From Schistocephalus solidus (taxonomy: Eukaryota; Platyhelminthes; Cestoda; Diphyllobothriidea; Diphyllobothriidae): DNA of 64,000 nucleotides. This document shows positions 39,001 through 50,485 of this stretch, in pieces. The position numbers and the translations under genes were made by a program. Within the stretch, counting starts at the first letter, position 1, and each line of letters starts with the position of its first letter. The DNA is taken from contig WEDG01002857.1 of assembly GCA_017591395.1 (NCBI GenBank), positions 1-64,000 on the forward strand, read 5' to 3'. Below the pieces are notes generated by a model, which saw nothing but the letters and a program-made list of their open reading frames with translations, had not been told where the DNA came from and searched no databases.

Positions 39001-42000
39001 TAGGATTCACGTTTGAATAACCTATTTTAAAAAACACAAATAAATCCTTTCGCAGACGCCTGAACGGGCATTCCTATTTTTCGGTTCCATTTCCATTCAA
39101 ACTTCTCGATTGTAAGGCACAGCGTCAATAATTATGTATTGTATAGGTAATACAACCTAAAGCCTACACAAATTAGGATAATAAGACTAGTTCTTGTGAA
39201 TGGCAAGGGCAATAGCTGAACCTACGCATCCCTTGTGCGAATTTAAACATACTTCAGTAACTACAGATCAGTATATTTGAGGGTTATAAACATAGTCATT
39301 AAAGAAACGATATTAAACAACAAAAATTAATCCTTATGCTCATGACTGAGCAGACATTCAAATTTTTCGGTTCCATGCCCATTAAAAATTACCTGTTGTA
39401 AGGCGCAGCGTCAAAAATCACGTGTTGCATAGGTAATAACAGCTAAAGTCGACACAATTGATAACATTAAGACAATTCCTTCAGAATCGCAATGACAATA
39501 GCCCAACTGAGGCGTCTCTAGTGTGAATTTTAATTTCCCATCGTTCCGTACAGATCAGTATATTTGAAAGCAATAGGCATCGCCTTTGAAGACCCTATAG
39601 TAAACAACATAAAACTATCCTTACGCAGATGCCTGAGCTGACATGCCTATTTTTGGTTTCCAGGTCCATTCAAAATTCTCGGTTGTAATGCGGAGCCTCA
39701 ACAATCACGTGTTGCACTGGTTTTACAAGCTAAAACCTGCACAGTTGATGGCCTAAAGACTAGTTGTTGTGACTCGCAATGACAATAGATCGGCCCACGC
39801 GTGTCTTCAGTGACGACAGATCATTATATTTGAGGGCACTAGACATCGCCATAGTGAATCTCAATGAGGATAGACTGACAGACTGAAATTCGTGATTAAT
39901 TCAAGGGATACGTGGCCCCATACCTCAGGTGGAAGTGATTGAGATCAAATTAGCTGGGTTTAAATCTCAGGACATCGGGGTTGCAAGCCTGACTTACTAC
40001 GGTTAATAAACCTTAAATGCTCACTGTAGTCTCGACTACTGGTCTCCTAGAAAAACCTACTGCCTGTCCATTTCTCAATGCAAATAACAAGACCATGTGC
40101 CCAAAATCAATCTGTCAAACCAACGATAAAAAAAAGAATCAGAAAGAAGAAATAAAGCCAATGCAATAACCCATATCATTTTTCAGTACTTAAATAGCAA
40201 CGATATGAATTCCGTAAGAAAATATGGATTGCTAGAAGTGCCTTCGAGCTTCGACTGACAGCAGAAGCCACAAAGTTTCCGAAGTGGTTTTGTGGGTACA
40301 CCTGCTGTGGGAGAAAGCCCAGAGACGAAATTGTGAGTCTGAAGTATAGCGTTGGAAATGTATTAACTAAACGACCTCAGAAAGTAAAAGTATTGTCCCA
40401 TTTTCTTCGATCTGAGGTTATGGTTGAAGAAAATCAGGCAGCTGAAAGGGGCTAAGATATTGCCATCATTACAACCATTGCATTTTCCGCCGAATATGTA
40501 AGACATGGCCTCACCCAATTAAACCAGGCGGGTCTCTCTGACCGGATGAGATTCTTGGGACGATATTGAAGGAGCTGTCGACAGAGCTAGCAATGTCTAT
40601 TTCATCTGTCTCTTGAGCAATTAATGACAACATGGTTCTAGTCTTCGCAGTGGAAAAGAGCCAAAATGTTTAGACAGTGCCTCTTTGGGTGATTGATTTT
40701 TCTCCTTCATTCGAATGACAGCGTTCAGGGACTGCAGTGCGGTAAAGGCAGGTTTGCCAATGACGTCAAGCTCCACAAGTCACTAGAATTTACATTTGGT
40801 TAGCGCCGGGAAGGCGCTGTCTAAACAGGTCCGAATGACCAGAAAGTCCTTCAAAAGAACCTGTAGACTCCAAGCGTAGATCGAGGGATGGCTTCTAGTC
40901 TTCAATGTGCAAACGTGTGCCATCCTCCATGTCCATCTAAAAAACTGCCATTTAACCGACAGCAGGAGGGCATATTACATGAAAAGCACTGAAAAGGCCA
41001 TAGAGTCTTCACAGAAGAACCTCAGCATTTGGATACAGGGCAAGCTAAAGCCAGTATCACAATGCGTCCAGGCTACAATCAAGCCGTGGCAGTACCGCAC
41101 GCTATTTAAAGGGCATTTATAGCTTAAAATCTACGTCACGTTTGTTCGACCCCACCTAGAATATGGCATACAGGCGTGGCCATGGCTTGCGAAAGACAAA
41201 ATGTGTCTCAAGAAAGTTCACCCTCATGCTGCAAAGCTAATAAAAAGTTTATAATTTGACTCATATATAGGACTGAAATGCCGCAACCTAGTCCCTCTGT
41301 GTAACAGGCAACAAAGAGGTGAACGTTTTATAGTTCACAAGTGAATATATGGTACTGAGCAAGGGCTGCGCTATGAGGACATGTTTAAGTGGCACTTTCC
41401 GCGGCATAGCCTTGGAAGCTCAGGGAAGCTGCAAATAAAAATGTCCAGGCTGAACCTCTGCTCAGAATTCTTCATCTAACGGATAGTAGAACATTGGAAT
41501 GAGCTCTCTCAATCCTTTGTGGAGGCGATGTTCCGACAGCTGTTTAAGAAATGCTTGGGTAATTTTATGTTTCGCTTGTTTTCTTAAGACAACCTGAACC
41601 CGAACGACGTCAGCTAGAGACAGGATTTTCTTTTAAAAACAATACTACTTACAGTTTGTAAATACCATTTTAATAGAGGAACGTTTTAAGAATGTGTGTA
41701 TGGAAACCATAGGGTTTTCTAGGGCATTGCCAATTTAAGTCGCCAACTAAAGTAAGAAACTAATAAGCTGCATGCGGGACTGCGAAATGCTAAAACTTAC
41801 AGGAAGCAGATTTTACAGTTTAAAGAAAATAGGGATGGCTGGTAGATTGGCATGTTAGCCGTAGAAACTTACCGGCAAGATTGGCCGTCCCCTCAAACTC
41901 GTTGTACCTTTTTTCAACCGCTAGAACCTGCTGCTCCATATCTGTCAATTGTTGGCGATCTCGCAGAGTTTCCTCCGCAATTGTGTCCAGTTTTGGTCTG

Positions 42001-45000
42001 CTTGCGTCCACAAGGGGTTTCAACTGAGAAACTGCAAAAAACAGGGCATTGAGTGATTACGAGGGCATGACAGAGTTCACGTATATATTTTTCCTCTGAA
42101 ACCCACATATCAACCAGAACTTGTGGACAAACTAACAAACATTTAAAAGGCATAACTCAGTTCACATGAAAACGCCACACTTATATAAGTTATTTCAGCA
42201 ATTACCGAACTTGTGCGTGGTTATTTAAGGTAGTAGGACACGAATGTACGAACGTCCAACTGATGGGCGACAAACCCTAATGTCCAGAAGAGATCGTAGT
42301 AGTGACTATCGCGCAAAGTTACAAAATCAGGCTTATGCAATATATACCTCACTCTGTTCTTATGCTCAAAGTCCTTCAATGGAAGGTGCAGCAAACGGAC
42401 TCATCAGCACGTGGCTTGCACGACCTGTTTCTTAAGTCCGTACTTCGATGACTTCATAATAAGTGTGCGTCGCATATGCCTCACTCACGAGAATCTCGTC
42501 ACCAACAATATCATGTACTCATGCTACTCGTAATATGCAAGTACACATTTATGTTTACCCTTTTCGATGAGCCAACAGCTGCTTATTTTCCGCACGCTTT
42601 TATGTAAACCAACTTTTTTACATTTTCATGATGTACCAGAGGCTTTTTAGCCATACTGTAACCAAGAGGGAGTTCAAAGGCGTTTGCCTATCTTTCCCTT
42701 AATAAACTTGACTTGACTTGACTTATGTGAAGCAAGTAAGACGGTATTATTTATACATATGAGCGCTATGCAAGTGGATTTCCCAAAGTGTGCCTTCCAG
42801 TCGCCATTTTCCCATGTCAAATGAACTGTCTGCGTTCTTGGGTTGTCTGGGAGTGACAGTGGGTACAGTGGCTGACATGGTTGGGTAGCCTCTGCCAAAG
42901 GCGTATCAAATAGCGAAGAGTAGAGGGAGACTCAGCAAGTTGGTCAAACGCACAAACTCAGACAGTAAGACGCTTGCGTTGCTTTTGGCAACGGCAACTT
43001 ATGAATGTGAGTGCGCACGTGTCATCGTCAGTTCTCATTTGGAAGCACCAAAATGCAAGGATACGTTGAAAAGAAACCAACGCTGAAGTCGATAGAGGAC
43101 GAAAAATCGGACTTCAACGTCATCAACCACTGATTTGATATGCTGCTGGCCTATAAAATGTTTACGAGAGGCTTAGATCCATTAAAGATTCTACTTTTCC
43201 TGAGATCGCCCTCGTTTCTTCTAGCTTTACACCCAAGGTAAGAATCTTTGCAGGCATGTGTTATGTAGAGTTGCATACAAAAATATGCTTGTGTGTCAAG
43301 TAGGAACTTTGTACGTGTAGATGAGGAAACAATATCCAAATATTGGATCCAATTAAAAGATTCATAAAATTACCATACAACGTGGTAACTATTGGTAAGA
43401 TAGGATAGTTCAATGGCTAAGTTTATCTCAAAATTTCCCTCATTTGCGTTAGGATAAACGAGCCAAAAACGAAGTACGGAGTCCACTATAGGCCAAGCTA
43501 CGAAGACACTCTCTGGAATTGATGACTGTCTTTAACTCCGTATAAAGTGATATTTATCCGTTAGAAATAGCATTATCAATTTACAATTGGACGTTCTAAA
43601 TCTGGATGCAACCCGCAGTACGGGTGTCTTACCGCATGGTACATGATTCAATGCTTGTGGCTCAATCAAAATCAACTGCAAATACACGCATCAAAAGGGC
43701 CTACTGTTATATTTCAGTAATTCTTTTTTAAGAATTGTCGAGGATTATTTCAGTTCAGTTCAGTTTTATTAAGGGAAATATAGGCGAAGCCTTTGAGCTC
43801 CCTATTGATGTCAGTGACACTGTAAATTAAAAAGGCTGACATATAATGGACGTTGGACAAAGGGTTATCTCCCCGGACACACTGCAGGGCATCGGACAAA
43901 CAATTATAAAATAATGTTACTCAAAAATAGGGAGTAGTATGTTATATGACGCGAAAATTGTGGATGGGAATATGTTTCAGGAAATGTGTTAGGTTCGGAT
44001 GTCGTGGTGGTACTTATGGCTGTACCACCACGACATCCGAACCTAACACATTTCCTGAAACATATTCCCATCCACAATTTTCGCCTCATATAACATACTA
44101 CGCCCTATTTTTGAGTAACATTATTTTAGAGCATGGAACATACATCTTCTGTCATGCATGGTCGCGTGACTTAGGACAACCGTAAATAGTTATATAGCGA
44201 TTATAAATAATCAAAAATAAATATGAACAAAATATAAACTTAAAATACAGTTCAAACGTCTTTTTCTATGATTTATGCTTTCTATAATTTACCCAGTTCG
44301 TCAGTTCTGATGGCGTCCGTAATCGCAGTATCCGCGACCGTGGATAGCAAAGTTAGCGATTCCCGCAAGTTGGCCAACTTTCCCTCACTCGATCTGCTCA
44401 CAGAACTCTCCTCCTGCATTCTCTCGGCCATTTGATCCAGCTTGACCTGCATCGCTTGTCGACGCGCCTCTACGGCACTGAGCATGGTATCTACAGATGA
44501 ATCTCCTTGAGCAGCCTGGCTATCTCTCATGGCGTTCTGGGCTTCATCGGTAAGATTCCGTGCTCGTTGTAGAGTTTCAGCGATCTGGCGGTAGGCTTCG
44601 CGCGCCTCCAGGACACTCTCGACGCCAGGCGAGTCGACAGCGCTCTTAATGGCCTCGCCTGTGCGTTCCAGCTGCACGGCCTTCTGAATGGCATCCGGTG
44701 GTGGGGAGTTGGGAATGCGGTCAAAGGAAGGCAGCTCTTCAAGTTCCTCGGCCAAGTTATTCGCTTCCGGCACCTTTACAGACTCATAATCGTTACGCGC
44801 CTGTCGCAGTTGGTCCAGTTCTCGACGGAAGCTTGTGTGGTTCTCACGTACTTGATTTAAAGAACTCCCAACAGCGTCACTCATCAGATCTTGGAGGTTA
44901 TTCAGGTTGTCCTAATGAGATTAACCAACGAACATTAGCAGTTACTGGGAAGGCATGCGCAGATGTAAAAGGTAGCAAATAACAGGTCCCACTTTGTGTA

Positions 45001-47323
45001 CAAGCGGATCTCACCTGCTGGAATCAATATGAGAGCAGATGATAGATTGAAGTGAAGTAAGCGCGTGACCCTCACTGGTGTGGTCAAGAGCTCACTCGAT
45101 CCCATTCTGTCAGCCTGCCACCTTGCTAATGGCGACAAACGAACGTTGTGTCATCGGACACATGCCACATATAATACACAGGAATTTTGCTAAATGTGCA
45201 ACAGGCAAGACGTGAACAGTTGCTTCACGGTTGCTAACGCTCATCAGTATGCCATATACCTTGTGCAGTGAGGTAAATACAGAAGGTTAGCGATACATTA
45301 AGTTCAAATCTAATCATACAGGGGTCAGATGAGGTCTGAATCCAAGCAAATTTGACCGAATTCGCGTGCGACCACAGTAAGAAAATAATTGCGAAAAATC
45401 GAAAGTGAATCGATAACTTTAAGTCTAAATCTATTGGTAGGTCATCTATTTTAAACAAATTATTAAGGAGCATTCTAAGATGGTACTAAAGCTCAACATG
45501 TGAAGTGGTCGAAATAGCATTTGCTTCATCGAGCACACGCATGTATTTTAGATTTCAGCCAATAAACAGGATATATAAGTCACATTCAACTCATCTTAGC
45601 ACTTGTAAACGTCTGCCTGATTTAATTAAAGCTTTTTAAACATACCGCTTATCGTCAAGGTATTTTGAGAGTGTTTGCCATCTTATTTGCACGCAAAGGC
45701 ATTCCCTTTGTAAGTGCCTTTCGAATCAGATGATTGTAAACAACAAAGTCTAGGTTGGACTGAGCACAGCAGCACATAAAAACGGTAAAATAATAGAAGA
45801 AGTTACAGGTAAGAACTTTGGATCGAACTTACCTGAGCCTTCTTGAGTTCCACCAATGCTTCATGGGTCACATTCCCCATCTTGTAAAGTTGGGCTTCCT
45901 GATTGTCGAGATGACTCTTTTGTTCATTGTGGTAGTGGGCCAGTCGTTCTATGTGTGAGCTGAAATCAGCCAGCTTAATACGATCTATGACAGCCTGTAG
46001 GCGTGACTCCAAGTCCTTTCCAGCGTCCCGGAGTTCATTGGCCCATTCCAGATCCTGAGCCAGATTTACCTGACTTATTTCTTGGCGCACCATGCGAGCT
46101 ACTTCATGCCATTCTCTACTCGTCTGCTCGTCTATCACGCCCGGTTGGAGGGCACGAAGAGATTTCATCCAGTCTTCGAGTTTACGATTCAACTTGGCTG
46201 CTTCCCTCTGCACTAAAATAGTGTTATTGGAACTGTTGCAGCTGTCTTCGTCGATTTGATTTGCTGCGGCAGACAGCTGGGACCTGGTGGCGAGGGTGAT
46301 TCGTGCGATCTCCTTTGCCATCTGTCCGGCCTTGTCGATTAGGCTGACTTCTCGCTCGATGGTCGGTCTTGAGAATCTTGTCTTCAGCTTTTCGGCGCGC
46401 CGCTGAAGTCCACCCAGTCCCTGATTGGCTAGTTCAGCAAGGTCAAGTCTATCGATTTCTGACTCTATCTCGTCCGTTCGTTGGAGCAGTTCACCAGTGC
46501 ATTCGCCACGGCAATCTGTGGTCAAAAGATAATCGAATAAAAACGCGTAAATCGAAAAGAAGTCGTCAAGGCAGTATCATCTACCTGCATATCGTTAGGC
46601 AAAGAATTTTTTGACAAATAAACTTGGATGAGTTTTCAATTTACGTTTTCTTTCAGTTTCCGGAAGATGACGGTGAAACTTGCTAAACTAAACTGGGTAC
46701 GGGGTGGAAAAAACTCGAGAGATTGCGAAATGACCTAAAAACTCTAGCATAGCAAGCCCACAGGGATGATGCCCCGTTATACGGGACCAGTGATAGTATA
46801 GGGTTTTATCGGTGGGGCTGGGATTAAGTAGAAAAGATCGAGAAACATGGGGAAAAGCACTGAATTCAATATTCTTGTTTAAATACCCCGATACAGCATA
46901 CAACTTCAATGTCACTCCAAAGCTAAAGCTAACCCGATAGACGCTCATGGATCGGTTACAAGACTCACTTGTCCCGTTGTGCTGAGGGGCTCACTCTCAA
47001 ACCACGCGAGCAGCCGCAGAGTGACTAAGCATATGGGCAGAATAACATAACCGACAAAGACAAAAGAGACATGAATGGCCATTTCTGGCTTATTAGCGGT
47101 CATCAGCCAGTCATACCCAACTCAAGGCTCGAAATTGCGAACTCTTGGTTAGAAGTTAAACACTACCTCACTGCGCCACGAGCTCTTTGTCTTACAGGTT
47201 TCAATTAGGAATATTAACAATGGTAAGTAGGCACTCACCGACCGGTTATGGCTGGCTGAGGACGGTAAATAAGCCAGAAATGGCTATTCCAGTCGCCCTT
47301 GTCTTTGTCGGTCATGTTATTCT

Positions 47324-47380
<57 letters not shown>

Positions 47381-50300
47381 AGCAAAGACGTTCTTTAGGA
47401 GACAATAAATAACTTTATTATGTAAATTTTCGACGCTGGTACCCCAGGTCGTCGTCAGACTTGTGGTAAGTGTGCAAAAAGCAGTTGAAATTTAAAACGT
47501 GCCGGAAAATCGATATCGCTTGGTCATTCCTGCCAATGGTTGTCGTTGGCGGGGTGTATTTCCATTTTGATTGGCTCTCGCCTCTTCCTGCTTTATTTCA
47601 GGTTGCCCTTCACATGGTCCAATTCGATGTGTCGGTTGATGCATGAGTTAACTAAGAAAACAGCCTCTAAAATTTCTCAGCCTTTCTTAGACGGACAGGA
47701 GGCAACAATGCGGGTCTTGTCCCAGAAAAATTTGTGTCCAGTTTCCATCGTATGCATGGCAACTTGAGCCAAGTGATCTCGCCTTCTTACTGCCAATTGA
47801 TGTTCATGTATGCGCGTGAGACTTACTTTCCTGTCTGACCAAAATACACCGCATTGCAGTTGTTACATTAAATCTTGTATACGACTTCTTTTTTATCTAA
47901 ATAGCCAACCCTATCCTTAGCGTATACAAGCCGATTTCGTAATATAGTCGTTAATTTGTGTGCCACTTGGATTTGATTTTTCCGCACAAAGCAACAACTA
48001 CACGGGTTAGTACTACTTGTTTTTAGAATGGGCATTACGTGGTTATTACACAGTGGTTGATTGTCTTCGACCCAAATGTTCATTGAAATTTCGGGTCTGA
48101 CCCTAAAAAGTCATGTCCGAATCACCTGACTCCATGTCCTGCACTTAATAATTTCAGAAATTATTTTTCTGATATATATATATATATGAGAAGAAGAGGT
48201 GATCACGGGAACCATGGTTTTATTGTCCTGACGTTTCAAAATCAAACAGGATTTCATCGTCGGAGGTAAGTATTCTACCGCGATTTACAATATTTTTAGG
48301 TTTTAACATTTTGGGTAATACTGGATTACTAAGGTTTTTGAATTTGCGTGGAGTAGGGGCCGGGTTGGGGGTGGAGATTCTCAGTCATCATTCTGCTTGA
48401 TGAACAGGGTGGTGGTTCATCCTTGGTGATCATCCTTTGCCTGTTCACTGAGTCCGTGGTGGACTGGGGGAGGGCAGGTGATGGCTTGTTCTCAATCTGG
48501 TCGGGGGCCGGCGTTCGCACGTTGGCAGTATTCGTCAGTACCCTCATCCCTCGAAGCTGCCGCCCCAGGCTGGTAATCTTGTTTGCGATCGCACCTCCGT
48601 GTGTATTCGCACCTACCGGATAAGTGGTTGAGCTGGCCAAGGCGATAACTGTTCCTTCGTCGGGTCTGGGTTGTGTTGCGATTGCGTGCGTGTCCGCCAT
48701 GGACTCACCCATGTTCGGATGCACGTAAGGCCCATGTTCACGTTGGTTCTTTCGATCATTGAGCTGCGTCCGGAGGGCTTGGTAGGACGTACGAAGCGTC
48801 ACACAACGATTGATGGAGGTTGTTCCCGTGTGCCAAGCCTCGATTGTTTCCCTTGCCACGCGGTCACTTCCCCGACCTAGAATTTCAGCATTCTGGAAGG
48901 CGAACGTGTGTCCAAAGTCTGCGCAATGGTCCGCCACCAAAGAGAGCGGGTCCATTCTTCTTACCGCCCTCATGTGTTCTCCGACCCGGGTTTGTAGACG
49001 TTTCCCGATTTCTCCAATGTAGTTGACTGCGCAGAAATTGCCTTGAACCCGGTAGATGACGTTTGTTGTTTCACCTCGGGGCAGGGGGGCCTTAGGCCTC
49101 ATAACCAGATGTCGAATGGTTGACTCCGGCCGGTGGGCGATGCCGATCCCCATCGGTCTTAGGAGACGGGAGACCGCCTCCAAAACACCGTCAATGTATG
49201 GCACGCTCGCCATATATTTGGCTGTTCGGTCGCTGGCCTTCGGCTTTGCCTGCAATGTCTGCTACGTTCGTTGAAGTTGCGGGGATACCCGTTGGCCATG
49301 AAGAGGCGTTGGAGGTATCAAAGTTCTGCCTTTCTTTCGCCTGGCTCGCTGCAGTGTGTTTCAGCCCTTTTGTATAGTGTTCGAACACAGTTGCGTTTGT
49401 GGCATAGCGGGTGTTTGCTATGGAAGCTCAGGATTTGGCGGGTACTGGTGGCCTTCATATACACCGTCGTTTTTAGGTCCCCACTGGGTTTTCGATGGAC
49501 GATTGCACTCCCTGGAGCTGCTCCAGGAAGTGAGTTGCTGAACAGACCATCGTGGTCGCGTCCGAGGTGAGCGACCGCAAATTTCGGAAAAACCATTTCG
49601 CCAGATGAAAGGTTGGTGCACCGCGCAATGACACGATTGGCCGGAGGGGGGTGCCAGCCTTATAGAATTTCGGTAGTCCGTAGAACCTTGCTGCTGCCGC
49701 GTCTATTGGTTTAATGGCCAGTCGTACCGACTTAGTGATGGCCTTGTTCTTTTGCATGTCGGCGAGTATCTAGTCGAGTTCCGTTACAAGTTTCTTCATC
49801 GGTTCATCGTCACATGGCAGGTACGCCTGTTGGTCCTCAAGTAAGGCGTCGGCCTTCTGGATGTAGTCGGTCTTATTCAACACTACTGTGGAGCGTCCTT
49901 TGTCGGCTGGCAGAAACACGATGCTGGTGTCAGCCCTCAGTGTCTTGAGGGTACTCTGTTCCGCTCTGGAAATGATTGCGCGTGGTTTGTGCGCCAGCAT
50001 CTAAGAGGTTATCTGCTGCCGAATAAGGTGATTTTTTCGTCGGATTCCCCGGTTTGTTTGAGAATCGACTCGACAGTGGCCACGAGATTGACCGGATCGC
50101 AATCTGCGATGTTAAAGCAAGCTTAATGACTCAGCACTTTTAATTGTGCAGGCGACAACTGTTTCGATGACATATTGTGCACCAGAACTTCGTTCTCTTC
50201 CTGAGATGAATGGGTTATATATATATATATATCAAGGAAATAATTTCTGAAATTATTAAGTGCAGGAAACCGCATAGAGAACGCTGGGGGACCCACTGGG

Positions 50301-50420
50301 GAGCCGAACCCCTCGTTGCTGCGTCACGCAGCAGCAGAAACATCGGCGAAACACGTGTCTGGGTTTTTAGCTAGTACCTATGTCGGAAGTACGGTATAAT
50401 ATATGTACCATATACGATTC

Positions 50421-50485
<65 letters not shown>

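Larger units (their letters stand above)
47328..50483 (-). mobile_element. Outer PLE (family B), interrupted by an inner PLE
   Basis: Bounded by (TA)n at 47328-47377 and 50424-50483. Its 3' part (48170 to 47380, minus) encodes NIWVEDNQPL, KNQIQVAHKLTTILRNRLVY, then NCNAVYFGQTGK (GIY-YIG core at about 47860-47820) and CPSKKG. Its 5' part (50236-50423) is the segment found in tandem at 59.0-59.7 kb. Stops and frameshifts are present. Confidence 0.75.

Noticed and set aside
48329..49255. 308-codon open frame as a host GIY-YIG gene
   Set aside because: It continues a PLE with RT motifs upstream and a PLE-type tail downstream, so it is element-encoded.
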